A stretch of DNA of 31,913 nt from a virus: positions 1 to 31,913 of the IMG/VR virus record IMGVR_UViG_3300009001_000048; one strand, given 5' to 3'. Below are positions 22,901-31,000 of this stretch, piece after piece. How positions within the stretch are numbered: position 1 is the stretch's first letter; each line of letters starts with the position of its first letter. A program made the position numbers and the translations under genes. The notes below the pieces were generated by a model that was not told the DNA's origin, did no database searches, and saw only the letters and a list, made by a program, of their open reading frames with translations.

Positions 22901-25900
22901 TGAGGTTGCGAGAAACAAACTTACAGAACTAAGAATGAGCTTTAACAGGCAAGACATTGACACGCTAATGCAGACTCCAGAAGGTGCAGACTTTGTCAGC
23001 AGAAAACTTACAAATGCTGACGGTAGCTATCGCACATCAATGTCGGTCAGTGCTAGAAGTGCCACGGGACTGGGTGCATTCCCAGGATCTTACGAAGCTG
23101 GTAGAGACACTGTACTAAGAGGTCAGCAAGAGTTCGATAGAGGTGCCAAAGATGCGGGAAGAGTTGCTTCGCCATCGAAAGAAAGCTACGAAGTGGGACA
23201 GGCACACTCTGATGGATTCGTACAGGGTGCTATTGAAAATGTTGACGAAGCCAGAACAGCTGGTGATGCAATTGGAGAGGCAACCACGGCTGGATCACGT
23301 ATCAATATGGGACGTGGAAGAAGAGCAGTAAGATCACAAGACGGCACTGTAACAGTTGCACAAAACAATCAGGTTATTTCGAAGCAGACACCAGCACAAA
23401 TTGCACATGCTGCAGCATTGGCCAAAGCAACAACTAGTGCACAGAACTTTGGTGCCAAGGCTGGTAAAGCAGCTACGACCCTTTCAAATATGGGCGGCAA
23501 ACTTACTGGTGTGGCATTCGGACTCTCTGGTCTTGTTGGTGCATTCTCCATGGTAGATGGTCCACTGGGAGACTTTTCTGCTAAGATGTTCCCAGCAATC
23601 AGCGTAATTACTGGTCTTACCATGTCAATGCAGATGCTTAACACTGCCACGTTGGCCAATGTCGTTTCTAAGAGAGCGGAGGCTGCTTCTCTGGCCTTCC
23701 TGGGGGCACGAGCTGCCGCAACTGGTGGATTGCTTACCAAGATGGGTGGATTCATTAGGGGCATTGGTTTGGCAATAGGTGCAGCACTTGGCCCAATTGG
23801 TCTCTTGGTTGCTGGTCTTACCGTACTTGCTGCAGGCATTTTTGCATTGTTTAAGATTGCAGAAAACGAAAAGCAAAAACTTATCGACATGGGTAATGCT
23901 GCCAAGCTAAGTGCAGATCAGCTTAACTCTCTTGCTAACGCTGGAATTAATCTTAGAACTTCTGGCTTTGCTACCGCTCCAGAACTCGCCACCGTCGGTG
24001 GTAGACAGGTAGACCCAAGCATTGTTCAGCAGCTAAGAAGTTCTGAAGAGTTCTTGAATTCCTGGGGGCCAACTATTGAAAGCCTTAAGGATGCTACACA
24101 GGCACAGGGTGAGCAAATGCTTGCAAACATTGCTGTTCAAATTAAGGCACTTGGCGGAACGGAAGATGAGGTAGCACAGGTCATTGCTGCTATTCAGCAA
24201 GAGGCAGAGAGAACAGAGCTTTCGCTTGACTTTAAAGCAATTGACATTTCTTCTCCACAAGTTCGCCAAGAAAGAATGGCTGGAATTGCAGAAAGGGCCC
24301 AGGGATATCAGGGGCAAATTTCTGCGGCAGCGTCAAGAGCTGGTATGGGAGCTGGAGACGTTACGCAAGAAACAATGGGCATGAATCTTGGAGGCAGGGC
24401 TGCAGCTCAGACTGGGACTCTATTGGCGGGAGATATCTCATCTCAGATTGTTGCACTAGAAGCTCTTAGACAAGAAGGAACACTAACTACAGCAGAACTG
24501 CAGAAAGAGTTTAGAGATCTTTCTGGAATCATCAAAGACATGGAATCTCCTGGTGCACAGTTCGAGGTGTTTGATCAGGTTCTTGCTAATCTTAATCTTG
24601 ACGAAACTCTTGGCGGTATTGACGACATCAACATGGCAATGGCCCTATTAGAACAACAAGCCTTGGGACTTCAGATTTCTTCTAACGATATTGCACTATT
24701 TGAAGCAGCCAGTGCAGACGGTGCCGATGCTGAAACAATTCGTTTTGCTAACATGAGGTTGGATTCGATTAATCGTACCAATGCCGCTCTTGCTGAACAA
24801 AAGAGGGTAGAGCAAGAAGCAGCGGAAGCAAAGGCACTTAGAGACGCTGACGTTGAAGCAGCTCTAACCAGCATTGACGAAGAGATTAAGGCCCTAGAGA
24901 ATCAATCAGCTGCCTACCAGTTCCTGATGGATGCAGAGTTTTCAGAAGCAGAAGCAAAGGCTCTTGCTGGCAATGCCTCTTACGCTCGAGCAATTGCTGC
25001 AGCAGCAGAACAAGATGCTATCAATGGAACAACGGAAGCCAGTGACGAGCTATTGGCTAGCATCAATGCTTTGCGTGAGGCTGGAAATCTTCCAGGTATT
25101 GAAAAGACAAGTCTTGGCGGCAGAAGCGGCGGCGGTGGCGGTGTAGAGACATCACCATTCGATGAAATCACCAAGAAGCTTAGACTATTCAACAATGCAC
25201 AAGTAAGCGTTACAGAAGGCTTTGACGATACTATGGCTGCAATTAATAAGTTTATGAATGTCAATGGTCAAATGTCTAGACAATTCAACGGACTTAACAA
25301 GCAGCTAAACAGCCTTGGTCTCAACGAAAACCTAATCGAAATGATTACTGGCATGGATCCAGACGAATACGAGAAGCGAAAGAATGAGCTATTTGTATTT
25401 GACGACCAGGGATCTATCATTGGCATGACCGCTAAGCTGCAAAGTCTTAACGATGCTCTAAACATGGCCACTATCGGTGAATTTATTGATGAGCAAAACA
25501 ACATTACAGTTAGTGTTGGAAACCAGATTACTGCTCTTAATAGGCTAACTTCCGCTGGTGCCAGTTATGAGGCAGCCTATAGAGCGGTACAAAATACTGC
25601 CCTGGCTGCAGCTATTTCCACAGCCAAGAGTTCCGCCGAGATTCAGGCAGCTGCTGAGGCAGCCATGAGGGCTCAGGAAATGATGGAGAAGTTTGAGCAG
25701 GTTAACGAAGAAGAGATGCGTAAGCAGAGAATCGCTGATGCTGTTAAGAACCAAAACAAAGAATTTGCAAACCAGGCTAAGATTCTAAACTACATTAATA
25801 AGAATAGGAGCAAGCTTTCAGAGGCTCAGATCGAAAGCATCCTTTCTGATAAAGACCTGCAGTCACTGGTCCTAGAGCCCAGCATCGCTCCAGGGGCACT

Positions 25901-27401
25901 ACAAAGAGCTTTGGACAATGCAAACAAGCAAGCAGAACTAGAGCTTAAGATTAAGAAGCTCACAACTTCTGGTCAAGAAGAGATTTTCCAAGACGGCTTT
26001 GACAAGGCAATGGAATCGTTTAACGTTCAAGAAAACAAGATCGAGCTTGAGTTTGAAGCCAAGATGGCCAAAGAGCAATCGATCATTGACGTAGCAGAGC
26101 AAGACATTGCCAAGCTTGAGTTCATGCTTGATGACTACGAGGCTGGACTAGAAGAAATTGATCGCCAAGAGCAAGTTATTAATGATGCATATGACAAGAG
26201 ATATGAAGCTCTAGATAGAATTGCTGATGCCAATGCCGAAATTACCAGACAACAGCAGAGCCAGCTAGACATCGCAGACGCACTTAGCCGTGGTGACATT
26301 GCAGCAGCCGCCAGGGCGGTACAGGAAGCAAGAGCAGCAGCCGCAGAGGCATCTGTAGAAGATGAAAGAGCAAGGCTTGAGAGGGCACAGGCATCCCAGG
26401 TTGCTGGACTAACTTCTCGAGGCGGTCTGACTAGAGACCAGATTCAGGATAGAGTCAGGGGTATCGAAGAGCAAATCTTCCGCATCGAAGAAGACAGGCT
26501 TGAGCCAGCACAAGAAGCAATGCGTCTTGCAGAAATTCAAAAAGAAGCAGACATTGAAGCACTAGAAGTTTTGGGCAAGACCAAGAAAGAGTGGGAAGCC
26601 ATCTCTCAGCGTATCGATGAGGCAAGAATTAATAACTACAAGTTTGTAGACGCTATGAAAGAAGCACTTGATATTGTTGAAAAGCTTGTAGAGTCCTTGG
26701 GTAAGGGTCCAGTAATTGCAGCACCAGCACCAGCACGAGCACCAGCAAGAAGTAGTGGTGGCAGAGGTTCTTCAAGCAAACCAGCTCCAGCCCCAACCCC
26801 ACCAAAGCCACCCCAACCAACAAATAGAGATGACGACCCTCCGAAAAGAGTGGAATCGTCTGTCCAAAGAGCGGCAAAAGAGGTTATGTCCGCAGCGGCA
26901 ACACTTAAGAAAACACAAACAGCTCCAGCAATTTCAATTAGGCAAGTAGAGAATGCATCAGCAAAGTTGAAGTCTGCTCAGTCAAGACTAAGGGCAGCAC
27001 AGATAGCTGCAAAAAAGCCAGCTAGCTCAGCATATTTGTACCGAGCTATGGGTGGTTTTGTTCGCAAGGCATATTCTGGTCCCCCACAGCAGTTTGCACA
27101 AGGAGGCCTTGTTTCTAACTTTATTACACGTATGGCTTCTGGTGGTTTCTCTATGGGGTCGGACACTATCCCCGCAATGCTAACCCCTGGAGAATTCGTA
27201 ATTCGCCGCCCAGCTGTTCAAGGAATGGGTGTCAAGAATCTCGAAAAGATTAATCGTGGTGAAAATATTGGCGGTAGCGTGTATAATTATAACTTGAACG
27301 TTAATGTAAGATCTGAATCAGATCCTAACCAGATTGCACGTAGCGTAATGTCTAGCATTAGACAAATTGAGAACAAGAGGATTAGAGGTAATAGGTTCTA
27401 A
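19923..27401 (+). CDS. Tail tape measure protein (2492 aa)
   Basis: Sets tail length and passes into the host envelope at infection. A TP901-type tape measure core spans about 181-456 (TQWAGRQLMVGFTIPLTIFA, VEQTVGLAATVAQMGKTGAD, GGMTQEQALNTTIGLTNAFG, MREGGVNASQGANALKSSLG, ETLFGKFQFARMSTLF). Hydrophobic, probably membrane-spanning segments lie at about 542-573 and 1276-1315. Two related Gly/Pro modules carry the typical ending IPAML-T/APGE-x-VI: about 664-730 and 2373-2447. A long coiled coil at about 2035-2260 contains the RGDIAAAARAVQEARAAAAE type of sequence I associate with actinophage tape measures, followed by a Pro/Ala linker (about 2266-2315). No peptidase or lysozyme motif was recognised. 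Start ATG 19923 has GAAGGG at 19908-19913. The stop overlaps the next start. By the usual rule of about 0.15 nm per residue, the tail would be roughly 370 nm long. Confidence 0.93.
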   Translation: MAETNANININADTSQALAAIKNLQRSLSGLYTNMSKGSAAAQAKVAGFQQNLVNSINATGQFTAKLTTVRTTTEAFTNALEKNKLSLGQYFKYGTAASKRFGKTFSTEFNTIEKVARERVKDLQTQYIKMGRDANGAMKAIAVRPTTLNMKDLGTQTAIAAQKQQIFNQLIKQGSTNLLNWGKNTQWAGRQLMVGFTIPLTIFATQAGRSFMQLEQQAIKFRRVYGDLFTTGAQTDQALADMRKLAEEFTKFGVAVEQTVGLAATVAQMGKTGADLTAQVTEATRLSVLGGMTQEQALNTTIGLTNAFGVSVEDLTNKVNFLNAAENQTILSIDDFNEAVPRAGSVVSQLGGDVEDLAFFLTAMREGGVNASQGANALKSSLGRLINPTQRARDQLADYGINILGIVNENSGNLRETILVLARELDKLDPLDKARAIETLFGKFQFARMSTLFQNIISEGSQASTILGLINSEAGDLASIAGRELARVEESAATKFTAAIERFQSALAPIGEEFLRLATPVIEWATGLLERFNELGEGGKRFVVLLLGAIGGIAPVLLMVIGLTANLVANFIKGIATISQFMGRFRGASQNLAEQTNYMNSEQIESAAIASSLNQTHQTLTQTFTLETQALTQLANAYMKAANTAKQFRGPIVTDGGRTIKAPGFMKGKMVPGYKDGVVSVPGPKGAGDIQPAMLAPGEAVIPADMAKKYGPLINAMIAGNIPGFVNGKGAAAGAFVSDISGRASTERGKVAIEKLLLRDLAMLEKAEDAVVQEFMEFVQGVANETTNMTKAVLDRALKDNQQLIEKYRDARYLQQNKEQFAHVGARTEMPVSEFAAADTLVAGRAGLKQDIDLVSRMIPEKVIKLYHGLGMDITGSLNEQMGNAGAQIQQLSADISQRGIEAYRKAVTIGGGVFDDIAPALQQLDANVQQGLQAAYDNGAQYVVDTRADLERLRQEADGTFDESLYVVFEDIQNDALRNVTVMGDELQEIFEVARNKLTELRMSFNRQDIDTLMQTPEGADFVSRKLTNADGSYRTSMSVSARSATGLGAFPGSYEAGRDTVLRGQQEFDRGAKDAGRVASPSKESYEVGQAHSDGFVQGAIENVDEARTAGDAIGEATTAGSRINMGRGRRAVRSQDGTVTVAQNNQVISKQTPAQIAHAAALAKATTSAQNFGAKAGKAATTLSNMGGKLTGVAFGLSGLVGAFSMVDGPLGDFSAKMFPAISVITGLTMSMQMLNTATLANVVSKRAEAASLAFLGARAAATGGLLTKMGGFIRGIGLAIGAALGPIGLLVAGLTVLAAGIFALFKIAENEKQKLIDMGNAAKLSADQLNSLANAGINLRTSGFATAPELATVGGRQVDPSIVQQLRSSEEFLNSWGPTIESLKDATQAQGEQMLANIAVQIKALGGTEDEVAQVIAAIQQEAERTELSLDFKAIDISSPQVRQERMAGIAERAQGYQGQISAAASRAGMGAGDVTQETMGMNLGGRAAAQTGTLLAGDISSQIVALEALRQEGTLTTAELQKEFRDLSGIIKDMESPGAQFEVFDQVLANLNLDETLGGIDDINMAMALLEQQALGLQISSNDIALFEAASADGADAETIRFANMRLDSINRTNAALAEQKRVEQEAAEAKALRDADVEAALTSIDEEIKALENQSAAYQFLMDAEFSEAEAKALAGNASYARAIAAAAEQDAINGTTEASDELLASINALREAGNLPGIEKTSLGGRSGGGGGVETSPFDEITKKLRLFNNAQVSVTEGFDDTMAAINKFMNVNGQMSRQFNGLNKQLNSLGLNENLIEMITGMDPDEYEKRKNELFVFDDQGSIIGMTAKLQSLNDALNMATIGEFIDEQNNITVSVGNQITALNRLTSAGASYEAAYRAVQNTALAAAISTAKSSAEIQAAAEAAMRAQEMMEKFEQVNEEEMRKQRIADAVKNQNKEFANQAKILNYINKNRSKLSEAQIESILSDKDLQSLVLEPSIAPGALQRALDNANKQAELELKIKKLTTSGQEEIFQDGFDKAMESFNVQENKIELEFEAKMAKEQSIIDVAEQDIAKLEFMLDDYEAGLEEIDRQEQVINDAYDKRYEALDRIADANAEITRQQQSQLDIADALSRGDIAAAARAVQEARAAAAEASVEDERARLERAQASQVAGLTSRGGLTRDQIQDRVRGIEEQIFRIEEDRLEPAQEAMRLAEIQKEADIEALEVLGKTKKEWEAISQRIDEARINNYKFVDAMKEALDIVEKLVESLGKGPVIAAPAPARAPARSSGGRGSSSKPAPAPTPPKPPQPTNRDDDPPKRVESSVQRAAKEVMSAAATLKKTQTAPAISIRQVENASAKLKSAQSRLRAAQIAAKKPASSAYLYRAMGGFVRKAYSGPPQQFAQGGLVSNFITRMASGGFSMGSDTIPAMLTPGEFVIRRPAVQGMGVKNLEKINRGENIGGSVYNYNLNVNVRSESDPNQIARSVMSSIRQIENKRIRGNRF

Positions 27402-28036
27402 TGGTAAGCACTACTTATATGGCAAACAGGCGTAAATACGCTAGACCACAAGCAATGCTTTTTGCCAACAACCCTGGAATTGTTACCAATGGCGTAATCG
27501 CACCACACGGAGAAGAGTTTACAGACTTCATCGTTCTTTCTGATGACAACAGAGAGGCAATGAATATGAAAATTGATAGAATTGAAAGCAGAGTTCGCAC
27601 TGTAAATGGACGTATGCGTTCTTATCACATCGCAGATAAGCTTAACATTGATGTATCCTGGAACATGTTGCCATCAAGAGCTTTTAGCGGAACCCCCTCT
27701 TTTAATGCTGATGGGTTTTTAAGAGTAGGGTCAGGAGCTTCGGAACGAAATATTAGAGAGGCTGGAGATCCCGTATTGTCGGATGAGCTTTTTACTACCG
27801 ATCGAGGTGCGGGTGGGGTAGAGTTGTTGGATTGGTATAATACATACACTGGACCATTTTGGGTCTATCTTTCATATGACAATTATAAAAACATGGAAGA
27901 CGACAGCAAAACCAGCCTAGCACAATATAACGAAGTTGTAGAGATGTACTTTGCCGACTTCCAGTATTCTGTAGAAAAACGAGGGGGCTCAAACTATGAC
28001 TTTTGGAATATCAGCTTGAGCCTGGAAGAGGTATAA
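27401..28036 (+). CDS. Probable distal tail/tail tip protein (211 aa)
   Basis: First gene after the tape measure, where long-tailed phages usually carry the Dit-like ring that links tube to tip. The sequence is mixed: NREAMNMKIDRIESRVRTVN, a middle segment rich in glycine and serine (about 85-140), and a C-terminal beta-rich end (VEMYFADFQYSVEKRGGSNY, DFWNISLSLEEV) resembling the strand pattern that closes tail tip and tube-like proteins. I do not recognise the family by motif. Start ATG 27401 overlaps the tape measure stop (TAATG) with AGAGGT at 27384-27389; an alternative is ATG 27419 (MANRRKYARPQ). The stop overlaps the next gene, so all three tail-tip genes are coupled. Confidence 0.5.
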   Translation: MVSTTYMANRRKYARPQAMLFANNPGIVTNGVIAPHGEEFTDFIVLSDDNREAMNMKIDRIESRVRTVNGRMRSYHIADKLNIDVSWNMLPSRAFSGTPSFNADGFLRVGSGASERNIREAGDPVLSDELFTTDRGAGGVELLDWYNTYTGPFWVYLSYDNYKNMEDDSKTSLAQYNEVVEMYFADFQYSVEKRGGSNYDFWNISLSLEEV

Positions 28037-31000
28037 TGTTTGTCAATGATACCCTTCAAAACTATATTGAGACTTCTTCTACAGTAAGATTAAACTCTGC
28101 CGTCATTGCAGAGTGGAACATGAACATTGCCGAGAACATTCTTAAAATTGGCAATTATAGGTTTAGGCCATTAAGTACTGAAACTCCTGAATACAACTAC
28201 ATCTCTCAGTCTTTTAGTTTGCAGGATAGTATCAATAGATTTTACACAGGAGCAACCGACGCTGACATTGTAGTTGATGGCGGGTATGACGATGAAGACA
28301 ACCCGATTGCTTTTATTAGCAAAAGAGATAAAGAGAAGTTGCTATATTCTTTGGAAGATTGTTTTGGAAAGTTTAGACCACGCTCTGGTATCAATAAGCT
28401 TAGGTATTTTGATACAAAGTTTTCTCATTTCCCCAACCCAGACATGACTTACAGGCCCAGATACTATATGGCCAGTAAAGAAGATCCGTTTAAGTATTGG
28501 ACCTCCTACAGAACAGAAGAGGGTATTGAAAGAGGAATTGCAAATCAGCTTTTAAATAATCAGTATTACATTGATGACGCCGCCCCTTTTGTTGTGTACA
28601 AGGATCAAGTTCCAGCCAACAGGATTGTTCTTAAAGTTCAAACCAACGTTGGTGAAATAGACATGGGTCCGTTTCAGAATAACGGATCTATAATTCAAGA
28701 TCCTTTTTATGGAGAAGAAAATAAAACTGTGCCATCCAAATGGCAGATGCAATATTTAGACTCATCTAACAACTGGATTAGCATAGCCTCCTTTGACGAA
28801 ACATCTACAAGATCAGACGGCTCTCCTATCTTTGGAGAAGACGGATATGTAGAATTGTTTTATGGGCTAAAGGTTCCAGAAAAGTATAGAGACAGCTTTG
28901 CACTTATTGAGCAATATTCTTCATCGGCCTTAGTGCCCTCTGCCAGTGGTTTGCAAAATGGATCAGCCTACCTGGTTGCTGCTGGAGACGACGCTGGGGT
29001 TTTGTATATTGCAGAAAATAATGATTACATTACCGTGCCAGCAGAATACTACTGGTCAATTGACACGGAAGATGTTGTAGCCAATACTGGGTTTGTCACC
29101 AATCTAACCAACCCACCGTCATTTATTAAGGCAAGCAATGGTCAGCAATACTATAGAGAGTTTCAGTATATTAAGGGGCTACGAGTTGTTGTAGAAACAA
29201 TGAATACCTTTGACTCAACCTTTGACCTTATCGAGCTTTCCCCAAGGCTTACAGTCGATGTTTCCGAAAGAGTAACTCAGTTTAGCCTCAGTAAGAATGC
29301 CTCTGACCTTGGCATCAGTGGTATGCCAGTAGGACAGCTTTTGGCTTCTACGGGGTCTGTAGAGTTGTTCGACTATGACCAAGCGTTTTTCCCAGAAAAT
29401 GTTAATAGCATCATTTCCCAGTTCTTGTCACAAAATATACAGTTTAAATTCTATGAAATAATCAATGTTCCAGACTCTGGTTTTTATTACGTGCCAATGA
29501 AAACAATGTATTCAGAAGAGTTGCCTAGTCTTAATAGCTCAGACCGCATGGCTTCGTTGGAGTTAAGGGATTTATTCTTTTATCTAGAATCTACCATAGC
29601 CCCACAAATGCTGATCGAAAATGCATCTGTTAGCTCAGCCGTCTCTCTGCTCTTAGACTCTATTGGTTTTTCAAACTATTCATTTAAGAGAAACGCCAAT
29701 GAGCAAGAAGACATTATTCCATACTTCTTTATAGAGCCAGACTCATCGGTAGCGGAAGTGCTTAATGAAATTGCTAGATCAACCCAAACGGCAATGTTCT
29801 TTGATGAGCTTAATAACTTTATTATGATGAGCAAAAACTACATCATGCCAACCGAAGAAGAAAGACCTACGGACATTGAGTTATACGGAACAAAAGATCT
29901 AGAAGAAAACAACCTAATTAAGAATGAATCACAAAACGCAAAGCTTGCCAATATTCTAGACATTTCAACTCAAGACAATAAGATTTATAATGGCGGTTCA
30001 ATTAATTACACCACTAGATCTATTCAAAGATCCTTCGCAACAATTAAGCAGGGCAGTTTGCTAGATAGGGATAGGACTTGGATTTACAAGCCAGCGTTAC
30101 TTTGGGAAGTTACTGGGGAAACAAACACCAAGTCTGCCAATGAAGAGGTTGGAACACAGAGCAGCTACTCGCTAGCAGCTATACCCCTAAACTCAGATTT
30201 GTCTAGCAGTCCACCATCCGTACTAAATGGAAGAATCATTAATAACACTATTGATCTTGGCGATGCAATATATTGGATGACAAGGTATAAAGGTTACTTC
30301 TTTGCTAACGGTGAAATTATTAGATTTGATGCCATTCAGTATAATATCCCTGGTCTGTCTTTTGAGCAGAGGCTGTCCGAGGGTATTGATGACGACAATG
30401 TTTGGATTTCTAGCACACAAGAATATCAAAAGTACTTTGCCAAGATTCCATTTAATGGAAAGATGTATCCCACAGGTCTTGTAAGAATCTACGCCGAGCC
30501 AAATTACGTAGAGATTCCAGAAACAGCACTGCTGTCTGACGGACCAGTAGCTAAGCACGGTAGGGGGCAGTTTGGAACAGAAATTGTTGCCCATAATGCT
30601 GGACTATCTGATTACTGGACCAGTGCCTCTTATTTGCGTAGCTGCTTTATGGATTCAAAATATGCCTTCCTAGATCCTCAAGATGTTGTTATAGTTGAAA
30701 ATGCAGAGCTAAGCTCTAATGATCCATCCGCAGTGTTCGTTGTTGACGCGCCAACCGCCCTGAGCGTCGGGATGTTTGTTAGAAAAGCTCCGCTAGCACC
30801 AGGTCAACTTGAACCTGCTGTTCAAAGAAACGAAATACCACCAAGAACAGTGATTTCTGAGATAAACACAGAGTCAAGCACAATTACTTTGAGTGCACCG
30901 CTAAGCGACTTTAATGTGCCAGAAGGGGAAACGCTATATCTTAATCTAGAATTTTATAGTGATGTTCCAGAAGTTGTTCAGGGTATTGCTGGAGAAGAAA

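Noticed and set aside
23369-23905. A 178-codon minus-strand frame, and other minus-strand frames inside the tape measure
   Set aside because: They are shadows of alanine-rich coding sequence on the + strand, without initiation signals or recognisable domains.
19923-27401. A peptidase or lysozyme domain in the tape measure
   Set aside because: I looked for cysteine/histidine (NlpC/P60-like), HxxxD/HxH (M23-like) and transglycosylase patterns in context and recognised none.
27833-27841. TGGTATAAT, an exact copy of the extended -10 motif
   Set aside because: It is inside the 27401 gene, encoding part of DWYNTY, with no gene start at a useful distance. The next gene starts about 195 bases on and has its own coupling signal. 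Probably chance.
28032-28037. TATAAT overlapping the start of the right-edge gene
   Set aside because: RNA from it would begin after ATG 28036, the next ATG at 28046 is out of frame, and there is no TG-N extension. The TAATG overlap explains the sequence.
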